Shown here: piece after piece, positions 24,813 to 32,208 of the stretch
Layout: each line of letters opens with the position of its first letter
Position numbering within the stretch: the first letter of the stretch is position 1
IMG/VR virus record: IMGVR_UViG_3300005536_000009
Span: 1 to 39,977 of that record
Length of the DNA stretch: 39,977 nucleotides
Origin: a virus
Strand: one strand, 5' to 3'
Position numbers and translations under genes: made by a program
Notes under the pieces: model-generated
What the model saw: the letters and a program-made list of their open reading frames with translations, nothing else
Databases searched by the model: none
What the model was told of the DNA's origin: nothing

Positions 24813-26011
24813 TGGCCGATTTTTCTGGCATGACGCTGGACCCTGCGGTCCTCGCGAGTCTGCAAAACACCCTGACGCCTGCTGGGGTGTTGTCGGCATT
24901 TCAGGCGGAGCAGGAGCGGCAGGCGAGGCTGGCAGCGCAACGGACGAGCCAAGCGACGGAAGCAGCTGCGTCAGCAGGCCAGCAGTACCAGACGGCTGCT
25001 GCGGCACCGCCGCCACAACTCGACCCGCTCTCGGCTTCGCTGCCTCTCCTGTTGGGCAACATCTCCAGCATCATCGGTGGGGACCAGAGAGCCCCGGAGC
25101 GTGCCCAAATGGGCATCGCGGAGCAGCGCCGCAGTCTCATGCAGGCACGCACCGACAACCTGATCGCGCTCAAAGACAACTTCGACAAGAAGGCCCGGGC
25201 AGCGGAGTCCGCTGGGGACATGGAGGCGGCGATCCAAGCACGGAGCAAGGTCGAGACACTGGCGAAGACGCTGGACGTGCTCCAACAGCAGGAGCAGCAC
25301 AAGCAGGCAACGGAGCTCGAAGGGAAACGCCAGCAGGGAGCCCAAGACCTCGAAAAGCTACGCCAGAAGGGCGACATCGAACTCGAACAACTCCGTGGCA
25401 GGAATGCTCTCAGCGCACAAAACGCGAAGCTTGGGGGCGGGCTTCCCGGTGGCGGTGTTGCTGGAGTGGAGGCATGGACCGATCTAGTCGAGAAGGGCGG
25501 TGTGCAAATCTACAACGTGCCACGAGAGATCAGGACTCCGGTCGCCGTGTCGCTTGCCGCGAAGGGTGCTGCTGTGGTTCCCCCGAAGGTCCGCGAGACC
25601 ATCAACACGCTCTCAGCGGCGCGGGGCATTCTTGTGGAGATCGGGAATCTTTCGAAAGCGGTGAACACGGCAGAGACAGGCAAAGCGAGACTCAAGACCG
25701 GAGTGAAAAGTCTCGTTAAGGGGTGGCTCCAGTCAGATGCGGACGCCGCGCTCTATGACAAGACCAGGGATGGGTTCCTCGCGACCGTTTCCCGAGCCAC
25801 GGGGGAGCGCGGCGTACTGACCGATCGTGATGTCACCCGTGCCCGGTTGCTGCTGCCCAACAGGTTCGATACCCGGCAGATCGCCGAACGCAAACTCAAG
25901 CAACTGAACGCGTTCCTTGACGGGATTCAGGATCGTGCCGTGCGTATCTACACCACCCCGCTCGCGGAGCCCGAGGCAAAGGCTGGTGGCGATCCGCTGA
26001 GGATTCGCTGA
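24812..26011 (+). CDS. Putative internal virion (ejection) protein 2, coiled-coil
   Basis: 399 residues. A long helical, charged region runs from about 90 to 205 (RAQMGIAEQRRSLMQARTDNLIALKDNFDKKARAAESAGDMEAAIQARSKVETL; QQEQHKQATELEGKRQQGAQDLEKLRQKGD) and is a clear coiled coil. A second, more compact helical domain follows (PPKVRETINTLSAARGILVEIGNLSKAVNTAETGKA...). The makeup, with Ala/Gln-rich N-terminus and no signal peptide, fits an ejection protein stored in the capsid. TAATG and TGATG junctions on both sides link its translation to its neighbours. Confidence 0.6.
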   Translation: MADFSGMTLDPAVLASLQNTLTPAGVLSAFQAEQERQARLAAQRTSQATEAAASAGQQYQTAAAAPPPQLDPLSASLPLLLGNISSIIGGDQRAPERAQMGIAEQRRSLMQARTDNLIALKDNFDKKARAAESAGDMEAAIQARSKVETLAKTLDVLQQQEQHKQATELEGKRQQGAQDLEKLRQKGDIELEQLRGRNALSAQNAKLGGGLPGGGVAGVEAWTDLVEKGGVQIYNVPREIRTPVAVSLAAKGAAVVPPKVRETINTLSAARGILVEIGNLSKAVNTAETGKARLKTGVKSLVKGWLQSDADAALYDKTRDGFLATVSRATGERGVLTDRDVTRARLLLPNRFDTRQIAERKLKQLNAFLDGIQDRAVRIYTTPLAEPEAKAGGDPLRIR

Positions 26012-27423
26012 TGCCTACCCTCAACGAGCTCGGCAAGAAGGTCAAAGCCAAGTATGCGGGCCAGTACGACGACCTGACGGACCTCGAACTCGGACGCCGG
26101 GTTCGGGCAAAGTACCCCAACGACTACGCCGACTTCTCGGGCGCTGACTCAACTCGTGTCACCGTGCGGCCCCATGAGCGGGCGTTCCCCAAGCGGTCTG
26201 CTGGTGGCGGGGCCAGTTTCGCGCCCGAGCGCCCCAAGACAGGCTACGAACGCGCCACGGACCTGATCCCCTTGGTAACGGGAGGGATCGGTGGTGCCGT
26301 GGGTGGCGGTGTCGGAGCGACCTTGGGCATCCCGGGCGGTCCGGCTGGCATCCAGGCCGGACGTGCTGCTGGTAGCGCCGCCGGGGCCGATGTGTTGGGG
26401 GCTGGGGGAGAGGCTCTCCGGCAACTGGTGACGGAGGTCCCGGCTCTGGTGACGGGCGGGGTGCCGGCCTACGAGGCCGCTGGAGGGCCACAGAACCCCG
26501 CAGAGGCGTTCCAGCGCATCGCCGATGTTGGAAGCGAACAGGCTCAGCTGGACCTCGCTGGGCAAGCCCTGAGCGGCGTGGCGAAGGGTGCCGGATGGGT
26601 CACGATGATGGCGGCGCTCCGGGCGAACCCCGAACTGGCAAAGACCGCCATCGACTTTGGCATCAAGTTCAACAAGTACGGTAAGGACAAGCTGCTGACC
26701 CTTCTTGGCAGGACGGGGGACAGCCTGCGCCAAGTGGTAGCGCAGGCCGATGCCCGGGGTGGCGGGCTCCACTCCAACTTGCTCGCAGACAGGATTGAGC
26801 AGCAGGTAAATGCCACGCTCGCCAAGAATAGCACGGAGGCTTCAGACCCGGTCACCAAGGCAGCGGTGGAAAGGCTGAAGGAACGGTTCCTGCAAAGCTC
26901 CGGGCCACTTCTTCCGCTGACGAAGGCACAGATTTTCAAGAAATCCGCCGGGGACGAAGCCAAGGGCATTTTTGCGCGTGCGGAGAAGGGTGCCAAGGTG
27001 GAGATCGCAAACGATCCGGTGAGGCAGATTTGGAAGCATGCCGAGAACCAGGTCCTGTCCGACGCGCTCGAAACCGCCATCGGACCGGCTTACAGCACCA
27101 TCAACGCGATTGAGTCCAAGCTCATCCGGCTCAAGAACCTCATCGCCCCCGACGCCGAGAAGCAGGCGGGTGTGACCGCCGTTGGTGCGCTGCGGGGGGC
27201 TGGTGCGGTCGGTACGACGCTGGGGGGGGCTATCGGCGGCGAAGAACTCGGCCGGCGGCACGTCACTCCGGGCGGGCCTCTGATGGGTGCGCTGGGAGGT
27301 GCTCTGGCGGGCAGCCCTCAGGGGTTGTCCATGCTGGCATTGTTGCTGTCCAGCCCAGCGGTGGCGAGCTTGCTCAAGAACACTCCCCGAGGCATTGCCG
27401 GCGTAATGCAGGGCACCGAGTGA
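26011..27423 (+). CDS. Putative internal virion (ejection) protein 3 with glycine-rich membrane-active segments
   Basis: 470 residues. A small N-terminal domain (LNELGKKVKAKYAGQYDDLTDLELGRRVRAKYP) is a type found at the start of phage ejection and lytic proteins. Glycine-rich hydrophobic stretches lie at about 86-135 (LIPLVTGGIGGAVGGGVGATLGI; AAGSAAGADVLGAGGEA) and again near the C-terminus (GALRGAGAVGTTLGGAIGGEE; GALGGALAGS), with a helical middle. Such segments can insert into membranes. It is the last and largest of three such proteins. No peptidoglycan hydrolase motif is visible. Confidence 0.6.
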   Translation: MPTLNELGKKVKAKYAGQYDDLTDLELGRRVRAKYPNDYADFSGADSTRVTVRPHERAFPKRSAGGGASFAPERPKTGYERATDLIPLVTGGIGGAVGGGVGATLGIPGGPAGIQAGRAAGSAAGADVLGAGGEALRQLVTEVPALVTGGVPAYEAAGGPQNPAEAFQRIADVGSEQAQLDLAGQALSGVAKGAGWVTMMAALRANPELAKTAIDFGIKFNKYGKDKLLTLLGRTGDSLRQVVAQADARGGGLHSNLLADRIEQQVNATLAKNSTEASDPVTKAAVERLKERFLQSSGPLLPLTKAQIFKKSAGDEAKGIFARAEKGAKVEIANDPVRQIWKHAENQVLSDALETAIGPAYSTINAIESKLIRLKNLIAPDAEKQAGVTAVGALRGAGAVGTTLGGAIGGEELGRRHVTPGGPLMGALGGALAGSPQGLSMLALLLSSPAVASLLKNTPRGIAGVMQGTE

Positions 27424-27881
27424 GCAGCCTCATCACCGATCTGGAGCCGTGGACCCAAACCAAGTGTCACGAGTTACTGGCGCGCTGGGAAGCCGCCATG
27501 CACCCGCCGTTCCGGGTCACGCACACCCACCGCACGCTCGACGAGCAGTTGCATCTCTGGATGCAGGGCCGCAAGCTGGTCAACGGAGTCTGGGGCGTGA
27601 TTGAGCCACGTCTCGTGGTCACCAAAGCCAAACCAGGAGAGTCGCCCCACAACTACGGGGCCGCGTTTGACATCTGCTTCGTGGGGCCGGACCCCTACCT
27701 CCATGCCTACGAGGTCGAGCACCACAAGCCAGACCCCCTCTGGCAGGTGATTGGCCAACTGGCAACCGACCTGGGACTGAACTGGGGCGGGCCACTCGGA
27801 GACGGGGACCGTTTTACTTGGGACTCGCCGCACTTCGAGAATCCGAACTGGAAAGCGCTAAGGGGGGCGCATGACGTTTGA
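27420..27881 (+). CDS. Endolysin: M15-type (VanY/L-Ala-D-Glu) peptidase
   Basis: 153 residues from GTG 27420 (GTGA overlap). The M15 signature SxHxxGxAxD is complete (Ser75 to Asp84: His77 and Asp84 bind zinc), and the third ligand is His138 in DSPHFE. Upstream Arg38 in THTHRTLDEQ fits the family. These enzymes cut peptide cross-links of peptidoglycan; phage members act as endolysins. There is no signal peptide and no cell-wall-binding domain, as in short endolysins of phages of Gram-negative hosts. The neighbours are a membrane coiled-coil protein and a holin-like protein. Confidence 0.9.
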   Translation: MSSLITDLEPWTQTKCHELLARWEAAMHPPFRVTHTHRTLDEQLHLWMQGRKLVNGVWGVIEPRLVVTKAKPGESPHNYGAAFDICFVGPDPYLHAYEVEHHKPDPLWQVIGQLATDLGLNWGGPLGDGDRFTWDSPHFENPNWKALRGAHDV

Positions 27882-28209
27882 TCTCGGGCAGTTTGCCATT
27901 GCTGCTGGTGCTGGGATTGTGATCTTCGCGGTGACACAGATTGCCGCCAGTCAGCTTGCTGTTCATGGGATGAAGATCCAGCAGAGCGAGCATCACGAGC
28001 AAAACCGAACCGCTATGGGTGTGCTAGCAGCGCAGATTGCCCGCATTGAAAAGGCGATCGGGCTGGATGACCCGGACGAGGCGGCGTTCGTCCGTCAATC
28101 GGAAGCTCGTCGGGCCATAGAAGATAACGAACTGGAGCACAACCGTCTGCACGGCAGGCTGAAGGACCACGAAGGTCGTATCACCGGACTGGAGCGGAAG
28201 TCCCGATAG
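27871..28209 (+). CDS. Membrane-anchored coiled-coil protein of the lysis group (possible spanin-type)
   Basis: 112 residues with an 11-base overlap with the endolysin. One N-terminal transmembrane helix (FAIAAGAGIVIFAVTQIAASQLAV, about 8-31) is followed by a soluble helical part (HHEQNRTAMGVLAAQIARIEKAIGLDDP; RAIEDNELEHNRLHGRLKDHEGRITGLERKSR) with heptad-like spacing. Topology and position recall inner-membrane spanins such as Rz, which disrupt the outer membrane, but no partner lipoprotein lies beside it. Function as a spanin is inferred. Confidence 0.55.
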   Translation: MTFDLGQFAIAAGAGIVIFAVTQIAASQLAVHGMKIQQSEHHEQNRTAMGVLAAQIARIEKAIGLDDPDEAAFVRQSEARRAIEDNELEHNRLHGRLKDHEGRITGLERKSR

Positions 28210-28219
28210 GAGGCCGTAC

Positions 28220-28549
28220 ATGGATGCCTTTCTTGCGATTCTGAACAACCCCGCGATCCTGACGATTCTGCCGATTGCGTGGGGACTGGTGTGCAAGTAC
28301 CACCCGGCGTGGAAGAACGTGCCGAACGCGATCATCCCCTACGTCACGGCGGTGGTGGCGTTCATCGTCAAGGTGTTCGCACCCGAGGAGGCGCACGCCG
28401 GAGCGTTGCTGGCGGCGCTACCGCTCTCCGCTGCGGGGGGTATTCTCGGGCACGCTGCCCAGGCGGGCTGGCAGGCGATCTTCAACAGCCTCGTCTACGA
28501 GGTTTTCCTGCGGCACCCGGCCAACGCCGTTCTTGCCAAGCCCCGTTAG
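28220..28549 (+). CDS. Putative holin
   Basis: 109 residues preceded by AGGAGGC. Three hydrophobic helices can be seen: PAILTILPIAWGLVCKY, IIPYVTAVVAFIVKVFA and AGALLAALPLSAAGGILGHAAQ. A short, multi-helix membrane protein next to an endolysin is typical of holins, which open the membrane at lysis. Its last 132 bases overlap the end of the HNH gene on the other strand. Confidence 0.65.
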   Translation: MDAFLAILNNPAILTILPIAWGLVCKYHPAWKNVPNAIIPYVTAVVAFIVKVFAPEEAHAGALLAALPLSAAGGILGHAAQAGWQAIFNSLVYEVFLRHPANAVLAKPR

Positions 28550-28876
28550 GGACTGGAGCGCTGCCTCGCGTTCGGGCCAGCGCTCTGCCCACCACTCCCG
28601 CCATCTACGGCTGGACCCGTGCCAACGCCTGTGATGCGTTGAGCACAGGAGCAGCCCGTTCTCGGGAGCCAGTCTCAGGTCCGGCCACTTGCCTTTCGGG
28701 TAGACGTGATGGAGCTCCAAACGGCATCGCGTTTCCGCGCACCCCGGGAACTGACACCCACTGTCACGTTCTTTGACAGCCCGGACCCAGTCCAGGTGTG
28801 CTTGGATACCCCGCCTGACGCGCGCAGAGACGCGGCGTAGAGCCTTCCCGCGCTGGAGACGCCCCGAACGTCTCAT
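28418..28876 (-). CDS. HNH endonuclease
   Basis: 152 residues read leftward from ATG 28876, which overlaps the previous stop by ATGA. A zinc site is formed by Cys41, Cys46, Cys78 and His81, and the HNH core is LELHHVYPKGKWPDLRLAPENGLLLCSTHHRRWH (His56/57, Asn73, His81/82). It is the last gene of the leftward operon. Its C-terminal 44 codons run antisense into the holin-like gene, so the two transcripts converge. It could be a homing or a packaging-related HNH nuclease; the distance from the terminase genes favours the first. Confidence 0.83.
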   Translation of the reverse strand: MRRSGRLQRGKALRRVSARVRRGIQAHLDWVRAVKERDSGCQFPGCAETRCRLELHHVYPKGKWPDLRLAPENGLLLCSTHHRRWHGSSRRWREWWAERWPEREAALQSLTGLGKNGVGRVPQENLVDEAVEDRLPARLGSVPENTPRSGER

Positions 28877-29196
28877 GCCCGCCTCGGAAGGGCTACACGG
28901 GCACCCACGGCAGCGTAGGCCTCCTCCAGCGATGTGACCGTGACGACCTTGTGCCCCTGCCACATGGCCGCAAACGCCACCTGCCTGGAGCGAGTCGTCG
29001 CCTCGGAGCCGCCGGAGGGTTTCTTCCAGCCGGGGCGTTTGACTTCGAGCATCTGATCGACCCCGCGATACCCAACAAGCAAATCTGGGACTCCTGGACC
29101 GCCGTGAGCGTGGAGCTCCAGCACACTAACCCCGATAGCCCGCAGCCCATCGACGATCTCGGGGTGGCCGGCGTCCTTCTTGGCTAGGTATCTCAC
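28873..29196 (-). CDS. VRR-NUC-type PD-(D/E)xK nuclease
   Basis: 107 residues from GTG 29196, chosen for the GTGA overlap with the upstream gene; an earlier GTG at 29223 would overlap more. The motif GVPDLLVGYRGVDQMLEVK places Asp38 and Glu51-Val-Lys53 as the nuclease centre, and QVAFAAMWQGHKVVTVTSLEEAYAAV completes the VRR-NUC shape. Stand-alone VRR-NUC proteins of phages are thought to resolve branched DNA. It is coupled to an HNH nuclease gene downstream. Confidence 0.82.
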   Translation of the reverse strand: MRYLAKKDAGHPEIVDGLRAIGVSVLELHAHGGPGVPDLLVGYRGVDQMLEVKRPGWKKPSGGSEATTRSRQVAFAAMWQGHKVVTVTSLEEAYAAVGARVALPRRA

Positions 29197-29348
29197 CGGA
29201 TGAGTCTCCAGCCTTGGTGCCACTCCAACAGGATGCTACCGATGAGCGAGGCGACTTCGATCTTGGCTTCGGCGCTGTTGGGCTTCTCCCAGTGGGCGAT
29301 CCGGAACTCCCCGTACTGGGCCATGATGGCACGCCAGCGGTAGGTCAT
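29193..29348 (-). CDS. 51-residue hypothetical protein
   Basis: A frame with ATGA overlap at its start and GTGA overlap at its end, so it is firmly embedded in the operon. It reads MTYRWRAIMAQYGEFRIAHWEK followed by NSAEAKIEVASLIGSILLEW, a short beta part and one amphipathic helix, ending WRLIR. It has no signal or metal motif. Function unknown. Confidence 0.68.
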   Translation of the reverse strand: MTYRWRAIMAQYGEFRIAHWEKPNSAEAKIEVASLIGSILLEWHQGWRLIR

Positions 29349-29443
29349 CGCCGGACCCACCACAGGATGTCGATGCTCGGGACGGGGCTGGACTCGATCT
29401 CGTTACAGATGGCGTGCCACAACAGCGTGACCGGACTCGGCAT
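29345..29443 (-). CDS. 32-residue hypothetical peptide
   Basis: ATG 29443 has GAAAGGAG just upstream. The peptide (starting PSPVTLLWHAICNEIESS after Met) ends in an ATGA overlap with the next gene. It starts inside the 3' end of the 51-residue gene at 29403-29558, in another frame. It is likely translated but of unknown role. Confidence 0.5.
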   Translation of the reverse strand: MPSPVTLLWHAICNEIESSPVPSIDILWWVRR

Positions 29444-29558
29444 GGGCTGGCTCCTTTCGCAAGAGTTCGAGCAGCAGGTCAATCAGTTCGTCCTTCTCGC
29501 GGCTGTACAACTCGCTGTCTGCTCGCCGGATGAGCAGTTCGTTGATGCGCTCGTTCAT
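29403..29558 (-). CDS. 51-residue helical hypothetical protein
   Basis: ATG 29558 with TGGAG upstream. The product is a charged helix (NERINELLIRRADSELYSREKDELIDLLLELLRKE) with leucines spaced like a coiled coil, then a His/Ala-rich end. It overlaps the 32-residue gene by 41 bases. A dimerising small regulator or inhibitor is possible; nothing proves it. Confidence 0.62.
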   Translation of the reverse strand: MNERINELLIRRADSELYSREKDELIDLLLELLRKEPAHAESGHAVVARHL

Positions 29559-29576
29559 GGCGTACTCCAGGTGAGA

Positions 29577-29589
29577 GGGCGGGCCGCCC
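29577..29589 (-). other. GC-rich hairpin before the 29558 gene
   Basis: GGGCGGGCCGCCC is a 13-base dyad that can form a tight stem. It lies in the 102-base gap between the lipoprotein stop (29661) and the next ATG (29558), about 20 bases from that start. No U-run follows, so it is more likely an RNA-stability or attenuation element than a strong terminator. A weaker CTGGCG/CGCCAG repeat lies upstream in the same gap. Confidence 0.4.
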
Positions 29590-29660
29590 CGGAACTGGCG
29601 TTTCGCTTTAGCCCCGACGCGCCAGTCGCCCCGAGATAAGCCCGCCCACGCTCCGCTTCG

Positions 29661-30077
29661 CTAGCGATAGAACGCCTTGATCCCGCCCCACGTCATCGGC
29701 CCCTTCGCCACCACTCCCGTAGGACCGTGCAGCGCGAGGTTGTCGGAGAACATCGTGCAGCCCGGCGTCACAGAGCATAGCGCCGCCATCTGCTCCAGGT
29801 TGAGCCCCTTGAACGGTGTCAGCTTCGTGACGGGCTCGGGCTTGCCCTCGTCGGTGGTCACGATGCCGGGGTCGCGCGGCGGCCCGTAGACGCACGGGTT
29901 CCCGGCGCACACACAGTTGACGTAGCCCTGGTCGCACACGGACACACAGCCCGTTTCCGAAGCCATGCTCACGCACAGCATGGAACCATCCGCGCCCATC
30001 GGCAGGCATGTACCACACGCCGACACTGAGCCCACGAGACACAGCATTGCCAGCAGCACCAGAGCGAGAGCCTTCAT
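29661..30077 (-). CDS. Cysteine-rich lipoprotein
   Basis: 138 residues with an excellent AAGGAGG site. A signal peptide (KALALVLLAMLCLVGSVSAC) ends in a lipobox VSAC with lipid-bearing Cys21. The mature part has many cysteines (CGTC, CVSMAS, CVSVCDQGYVNCVCAGNPC) in its first 50 residues, then a domain with NLEQMAALCSVTPGCTMFSDN reminiscent of PAN/apple-like cores. It should be anchored to the membrane on the outer side. Phage lipoproteins expressed early often block superinfection; that is inference. A 12-base palindrome precedes its ribosome site. Confidence 0.72.
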   Translation of the reverse strand: MKALALVLLAMLCLVGSVSACGTCLPMGADGSMLCVSMASETGCVSVCDQGYVNCVCAGNPCVYGPPRDPGIVTTDEGKPEPVTKLTPFKGLNLEQMAALCSVTPGCTMFSDNLALHGPTGVVAKGPMTWGGIKAFYR

Positions 30078-30092
30078 GTGCGACCTCCTTCT

Positions 30093-30104
30093 GCCCCTAG
30101 GGGC
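30093..30104 (-). other. Perfect 12-base palindrome between hydrolase-like gene and lipoprotein
   Basis: GCCCCTAGGGGC lies 3 bases after the TAA of the upstream gene (30108) and 16 bases before the lipoprotein ATG. It can form a six-pair stem only if the loop opens, or serve as a dimer-binding DNA site. The sequence between it and the ATG is almost the same as that before the membrane gene at 31351. Confidence 0.4.
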
Positions 30105-30107
30105 GGG

Positions 30108-31235
30108 TTAGCGCACGCGCCACAGAAAGCGTGCGTCCTGCGGTGGAACGATTTCTTCGGAGGTCACAAGCGATCCATCGTTCAGCAACGGATTGCGTTC
30201 TCCAGAAATGTGGCAGTAGCGACCAGGGTTGAATCGCATGTTTACCGGTTCTTGTGTTGGATTCACAAGCACCACGCCATCCATAAAATCCCGCCGCCAC
30301 AACCCATTCGGGAACGGTCTTGGCGGTTCCCGGCGTTCTCCGAGCCAACCCGTGTTGCCAGCCACACTCCACTCATCCTGCCACCATTCCGCGTATCGGA
30401 AACTGAGATCATGGTCCGGTCCGAACGACAGTGCTGCCCCGAATAGGCACGCGGTCCCGAGTGCGAACCTCGCCTCGCGCATCCCCTCCGGTGAGTAGGG
30501 GTCCGAGAACCACCCCGCTTGCAGCCAGTCGTGCGGTCGCGCGGATTCCTCGAACGTCTCGCGCGCCTGCTCGAACGTCGTGAACGGCACCGGGAAGCCT
30601 TCGCGCATGAGCCCGTCCACTGGCAGCCGATCGGCCCCGACCCCGTTCGCCAGCACCAGGAACCCCGGGCCGCCCGCGTCCTTCAATCGTCGCACCAGCC
30701 GGGTCATGTTCGCGAGTCGAAGTTTGTCCTTCTCCGGCGTGAAGTCTGGCGTCTGCGCCACCCAGTCCAGCGTTGGCGACATGAAGTCCCCGAAGAACCC
30801 ATCGAACAAGCGAGAACTAGCGACGGCACGCAGTAGGTCCGTGAGCGCACGGGCGGTTTCCCGCTTGCTCCAGTCCACCTCGTAGCCGATGGGTGCGTTC
30901 GGGATAAACCCACCCGTGCCCGTGATGGCCCGTTGCCAATCCGCCGCGAATGTCAGATCGCTCGCGCTCGGGGTCGTTGTCGTTGGCAGGTACCAGTGAG
31001 TGAGTAGCGAATACGCGAGGATGCGAATGCGCGGGTTCAAACGGCGCAGCATGAGTAAAACATCCGTGCGGCTAAATCCGTTAATCGAGAACCACGGTGT
31101 CAGGTTCAGCGTCACCGTATCGAACCGCGCCAACTTTGCAATCAGCGCATAGTCGAGCGAGCCATCCGGCAGGACGTAGGGCGCGCCCGTTCCCCGGTTT
31201 ACCGCGTAGCAGGCGATCCGTGGGAACGCGGTCAC
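30108..31235 (-). CDS. TIM-barrel glycoside hydrolase-like protein
   Basis: 375 residues from GTG 31235 (GTGA overlap). It reads as an alpha/beta barrel: RIACYAVNRGTG at the start, LARFDTVTLNLTPWF, PRIRILAYSLLTHW, then LFDGFFGDFMSP (Asp145 and Asp150), LVLANGVG and later GTACLFGAALSFGPDHDLSFRYAEWW, ending in a beta-sandwich-like tail (DFMDGVVLVNPTQEPVNMRF). The pattern resembles hypothetical glycosyl-hydrolase families (GHL15-type) that lack known substrates. There is no signal peptide. It sits between a membrane peptide and a lipoprotein gene, so it may act on envelope sugars. Confidence 0.55.
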   Translation of the reverse strand: MTAFPRIACYAVNRGTGAPYVLPDGSLDYALIAKLARFDTVTLNLTPWFSINGFSRTDVLLMLRRLNPRIRILAYSLLTHWYLPTTTTPSASDLTFAADWQRAITGTGGFIPNAPIGYEVDWSKRETARALTDLLRAVASSRLFDGFFGDFMSPTLDWVAQTPDFTPEKDKLRLANMTRLVRRLKDAGGPGFLVLANGVGADRLPVDGLMREGFPVPFTTFEQARETFEESARPHDWLQAGWFSDPYSPEGMREARFALGTACLFGAALSFGPDHDLSFRYAEWWQDEWSVAGNTGWLGERREPPRPFPNGLWRRDFMDGVVLVNPTQEPVNMRFNPGRYCHISGERNPLLNDGSLVTSEEIVPPQDARFLWRVR

Positions 31236-31351
31236 TTCCCGTACCCTCTGGCCAACCCGGCAGCGAAGTTCAGCACCGCCTGGCCGAGCACAAACCCGAT
31301 GCCGGCGAAGAACCCGAACAGGACCCACTGTAGCCAGTTTCCGCTGAACAT
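31232..31351 (-). CDS. 39-residue single-span membrane protein
   Basis: ATG 31351 follows AGAAGGGAGGTCGCAC. The product has one transmembrane helix (WLQWVLFGFFAGIGFVLGQAVLNF) and ends LARGYGK. It could also be a small holin-like or accessory peptide. The stop overlaps the start of the hydrolase-like gene by GTGA, so the two are co-translated. Confidence 0.65.
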   Translation of the reverse strand: MFSGNWLQWVLFGFFAGIGFVLGQAVLNFAAGLARGYGK

Positions 31352-31367
31352 GTGCGACCTCCCTTCT

Positions 31368-31379
31368 GGCCCGTGGGCC
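31368..31379 (-). other. Hairpin before the 31351 membrane gene
   Basis: GGCCCGTGGGCC can form a five-pair GC stem with a two-base loop, 16 bases upstream of the ATG. It is the same kind of element, at the same distance, as the palindrome before the lipoprotein gene. The 120 bases further upstream (to 31499) hold no gene that I can support; a CGTATG/CATACG repeat near 31429-31445 is the only other structure noticed. Confidence 0.4.
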
Positions 31380-31499
31380 GGTGTGTCGTCACCTCCATGA
31401 GAGAGCGGGGCGGCCTTGCAAGCGACGTATGTTTGGCATACGCGGGCGTCCCCACTCGGGCCACGCCACCGCCCCACCTTTCCGCCGTCTCCGGCTGGT

Positions 31500-31667
31500 T
31501 CAACGGTAGAGGTATCGGGCGACGAATCTCGCCGACAACTCCTTGTTGTGCTTCTCCAGGAATGTTGCCTGCCGACGAAGCCACGCCGCGATGGACTTGC
31601 GGCCCTTGAGCGTCATCTCGGGCGCGTCGTGGATGGTAAGGATTGCTGCCGACTTCTGCTTGTTCAT
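31500..31667 (-). CDS. 55-residue hypothetical protein
   Basis: ATG 31667 with AAGGAGG 9 bases upstream. The sequence starts NKQKSAAILTIHDAPEMT and has KGRKSIAAWLRRQATFLEKHNKEL followed by ARFVARYLYR. It is a compact basic protein of a type seen in many phages of GC-rich hosts, always without a known role. No Cys or membrane segment. Confidence 0.68.
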   Translation of the reverse strand: MNKQKSAAILTIHDAPEMTLKGRKSIAAWLRRQATFLEKHNKELSARFVARYLYR

Positions 31668-31714
31668 CGCCTGCCTCCTTGCCGTGGTGAGCGGCGGGTG
31701 ACGGGTTACTGCGG

Positions 31715-32074
31715 CTACGGAAGCATTCTTTCAAGTCTGCGGGCGGTGGTTTCGATCGCGGCCGTTACTTCGTCCTCTGTCACATAGCGGGAGCGGGCCA
31801 TCATGACGAGTTCCCCGGTAACTAGGTGGGCGACTTCGTGCCGTGCCGAAGCCCTCATTCGTTCGTCGGTCGGGGTGTCCAATGGTCCCCATTTGGTTGC
31901 AAGCCGAATGATACAGATGCGGGAGATGCCGCGCGGCTCGCAGGTTGCTAACGAGTCGCACTTCTCGTGCGTGACCCGCACCTCCCAATCGACGAGATTC
32001 CAGAGCTTCAACAGTCTCCGAACCTCAGCCTCAAATACGGCGAAGTGGCGCTTGGTGGTCTTGTGCTCGCTCAC
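31715..32074 (-). CDS. Putative zinc metallopeptidase-like protein (HEVAH motif)
   Basis: 119 residues from GTG 32074 (GTGA overlap). The pattern WNLVDWEVRVTHEKC, a middle strand ISRICIIRLATKW, then ARHEVAHLVTGEL with His79-Glu80 and His83 matches short phage proteins related to SprT/WSS-type or Minigluzincin metalloproteases, where HExxH binds zinc. Unlike true proteases, the third ligand is not clear. The role is unknown. Confidence 0.62.
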   Translation of the reverse strand: MSEHKTTKRHFAVFEAEVRRLLKLWNLVDWEVRVTHEKCDSLATCEPRGISRICIIRLATKWGPLDTPTDERMRASARHEVAHLVTGELVMMARSRYVTEDEVTAAIETTARRLERMLP

Positions 32075-32208
32075 GGACGCACCCGGCCGCAGCGAGAGCA
32101 CGCGGTGAAGAAATCCGGGACGAAGATGTCCGGGGTTGAATAGTCTTGGTATTCTTGCCACCGATGCGCCCCAAACAGACAGGCCAGCCAGCCGAGGGCG
32201 CGCTTCAC
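32071..32208 (-). CDS. 45-residue putative zinc-binding protein
   Basis: Reads from GTG 32208, which lies in a GTGA overlap with the repaired frame of the upstream gene. It has KRALGWLACLFGAHRWQEYQ and ends FFTACSRCGRVRP, a layout (LFGHxW ... CxxC) common in tiny phage zinc proteins. In the intact reading it forms the C-terminal end of a 177-residue protein, but the sudden change of composition before it suggests a separate gene. Confidence 0.5.
   Translation of the reverse strand: MKRALGWLACLFGAHRWQEYQDYSTPDIFVPDFFTACSRCGRVRP

Noticed and set aside
31497-31570. tRNA-like stretch with GGTTCAACGGTAGAGG
   Set aside because: The D-arm-like words do not lead to a foldable anticodon or acceptor stem, and the bases encode the conserved-looking C-terminus ARYLYR of a small minus-strand gene.
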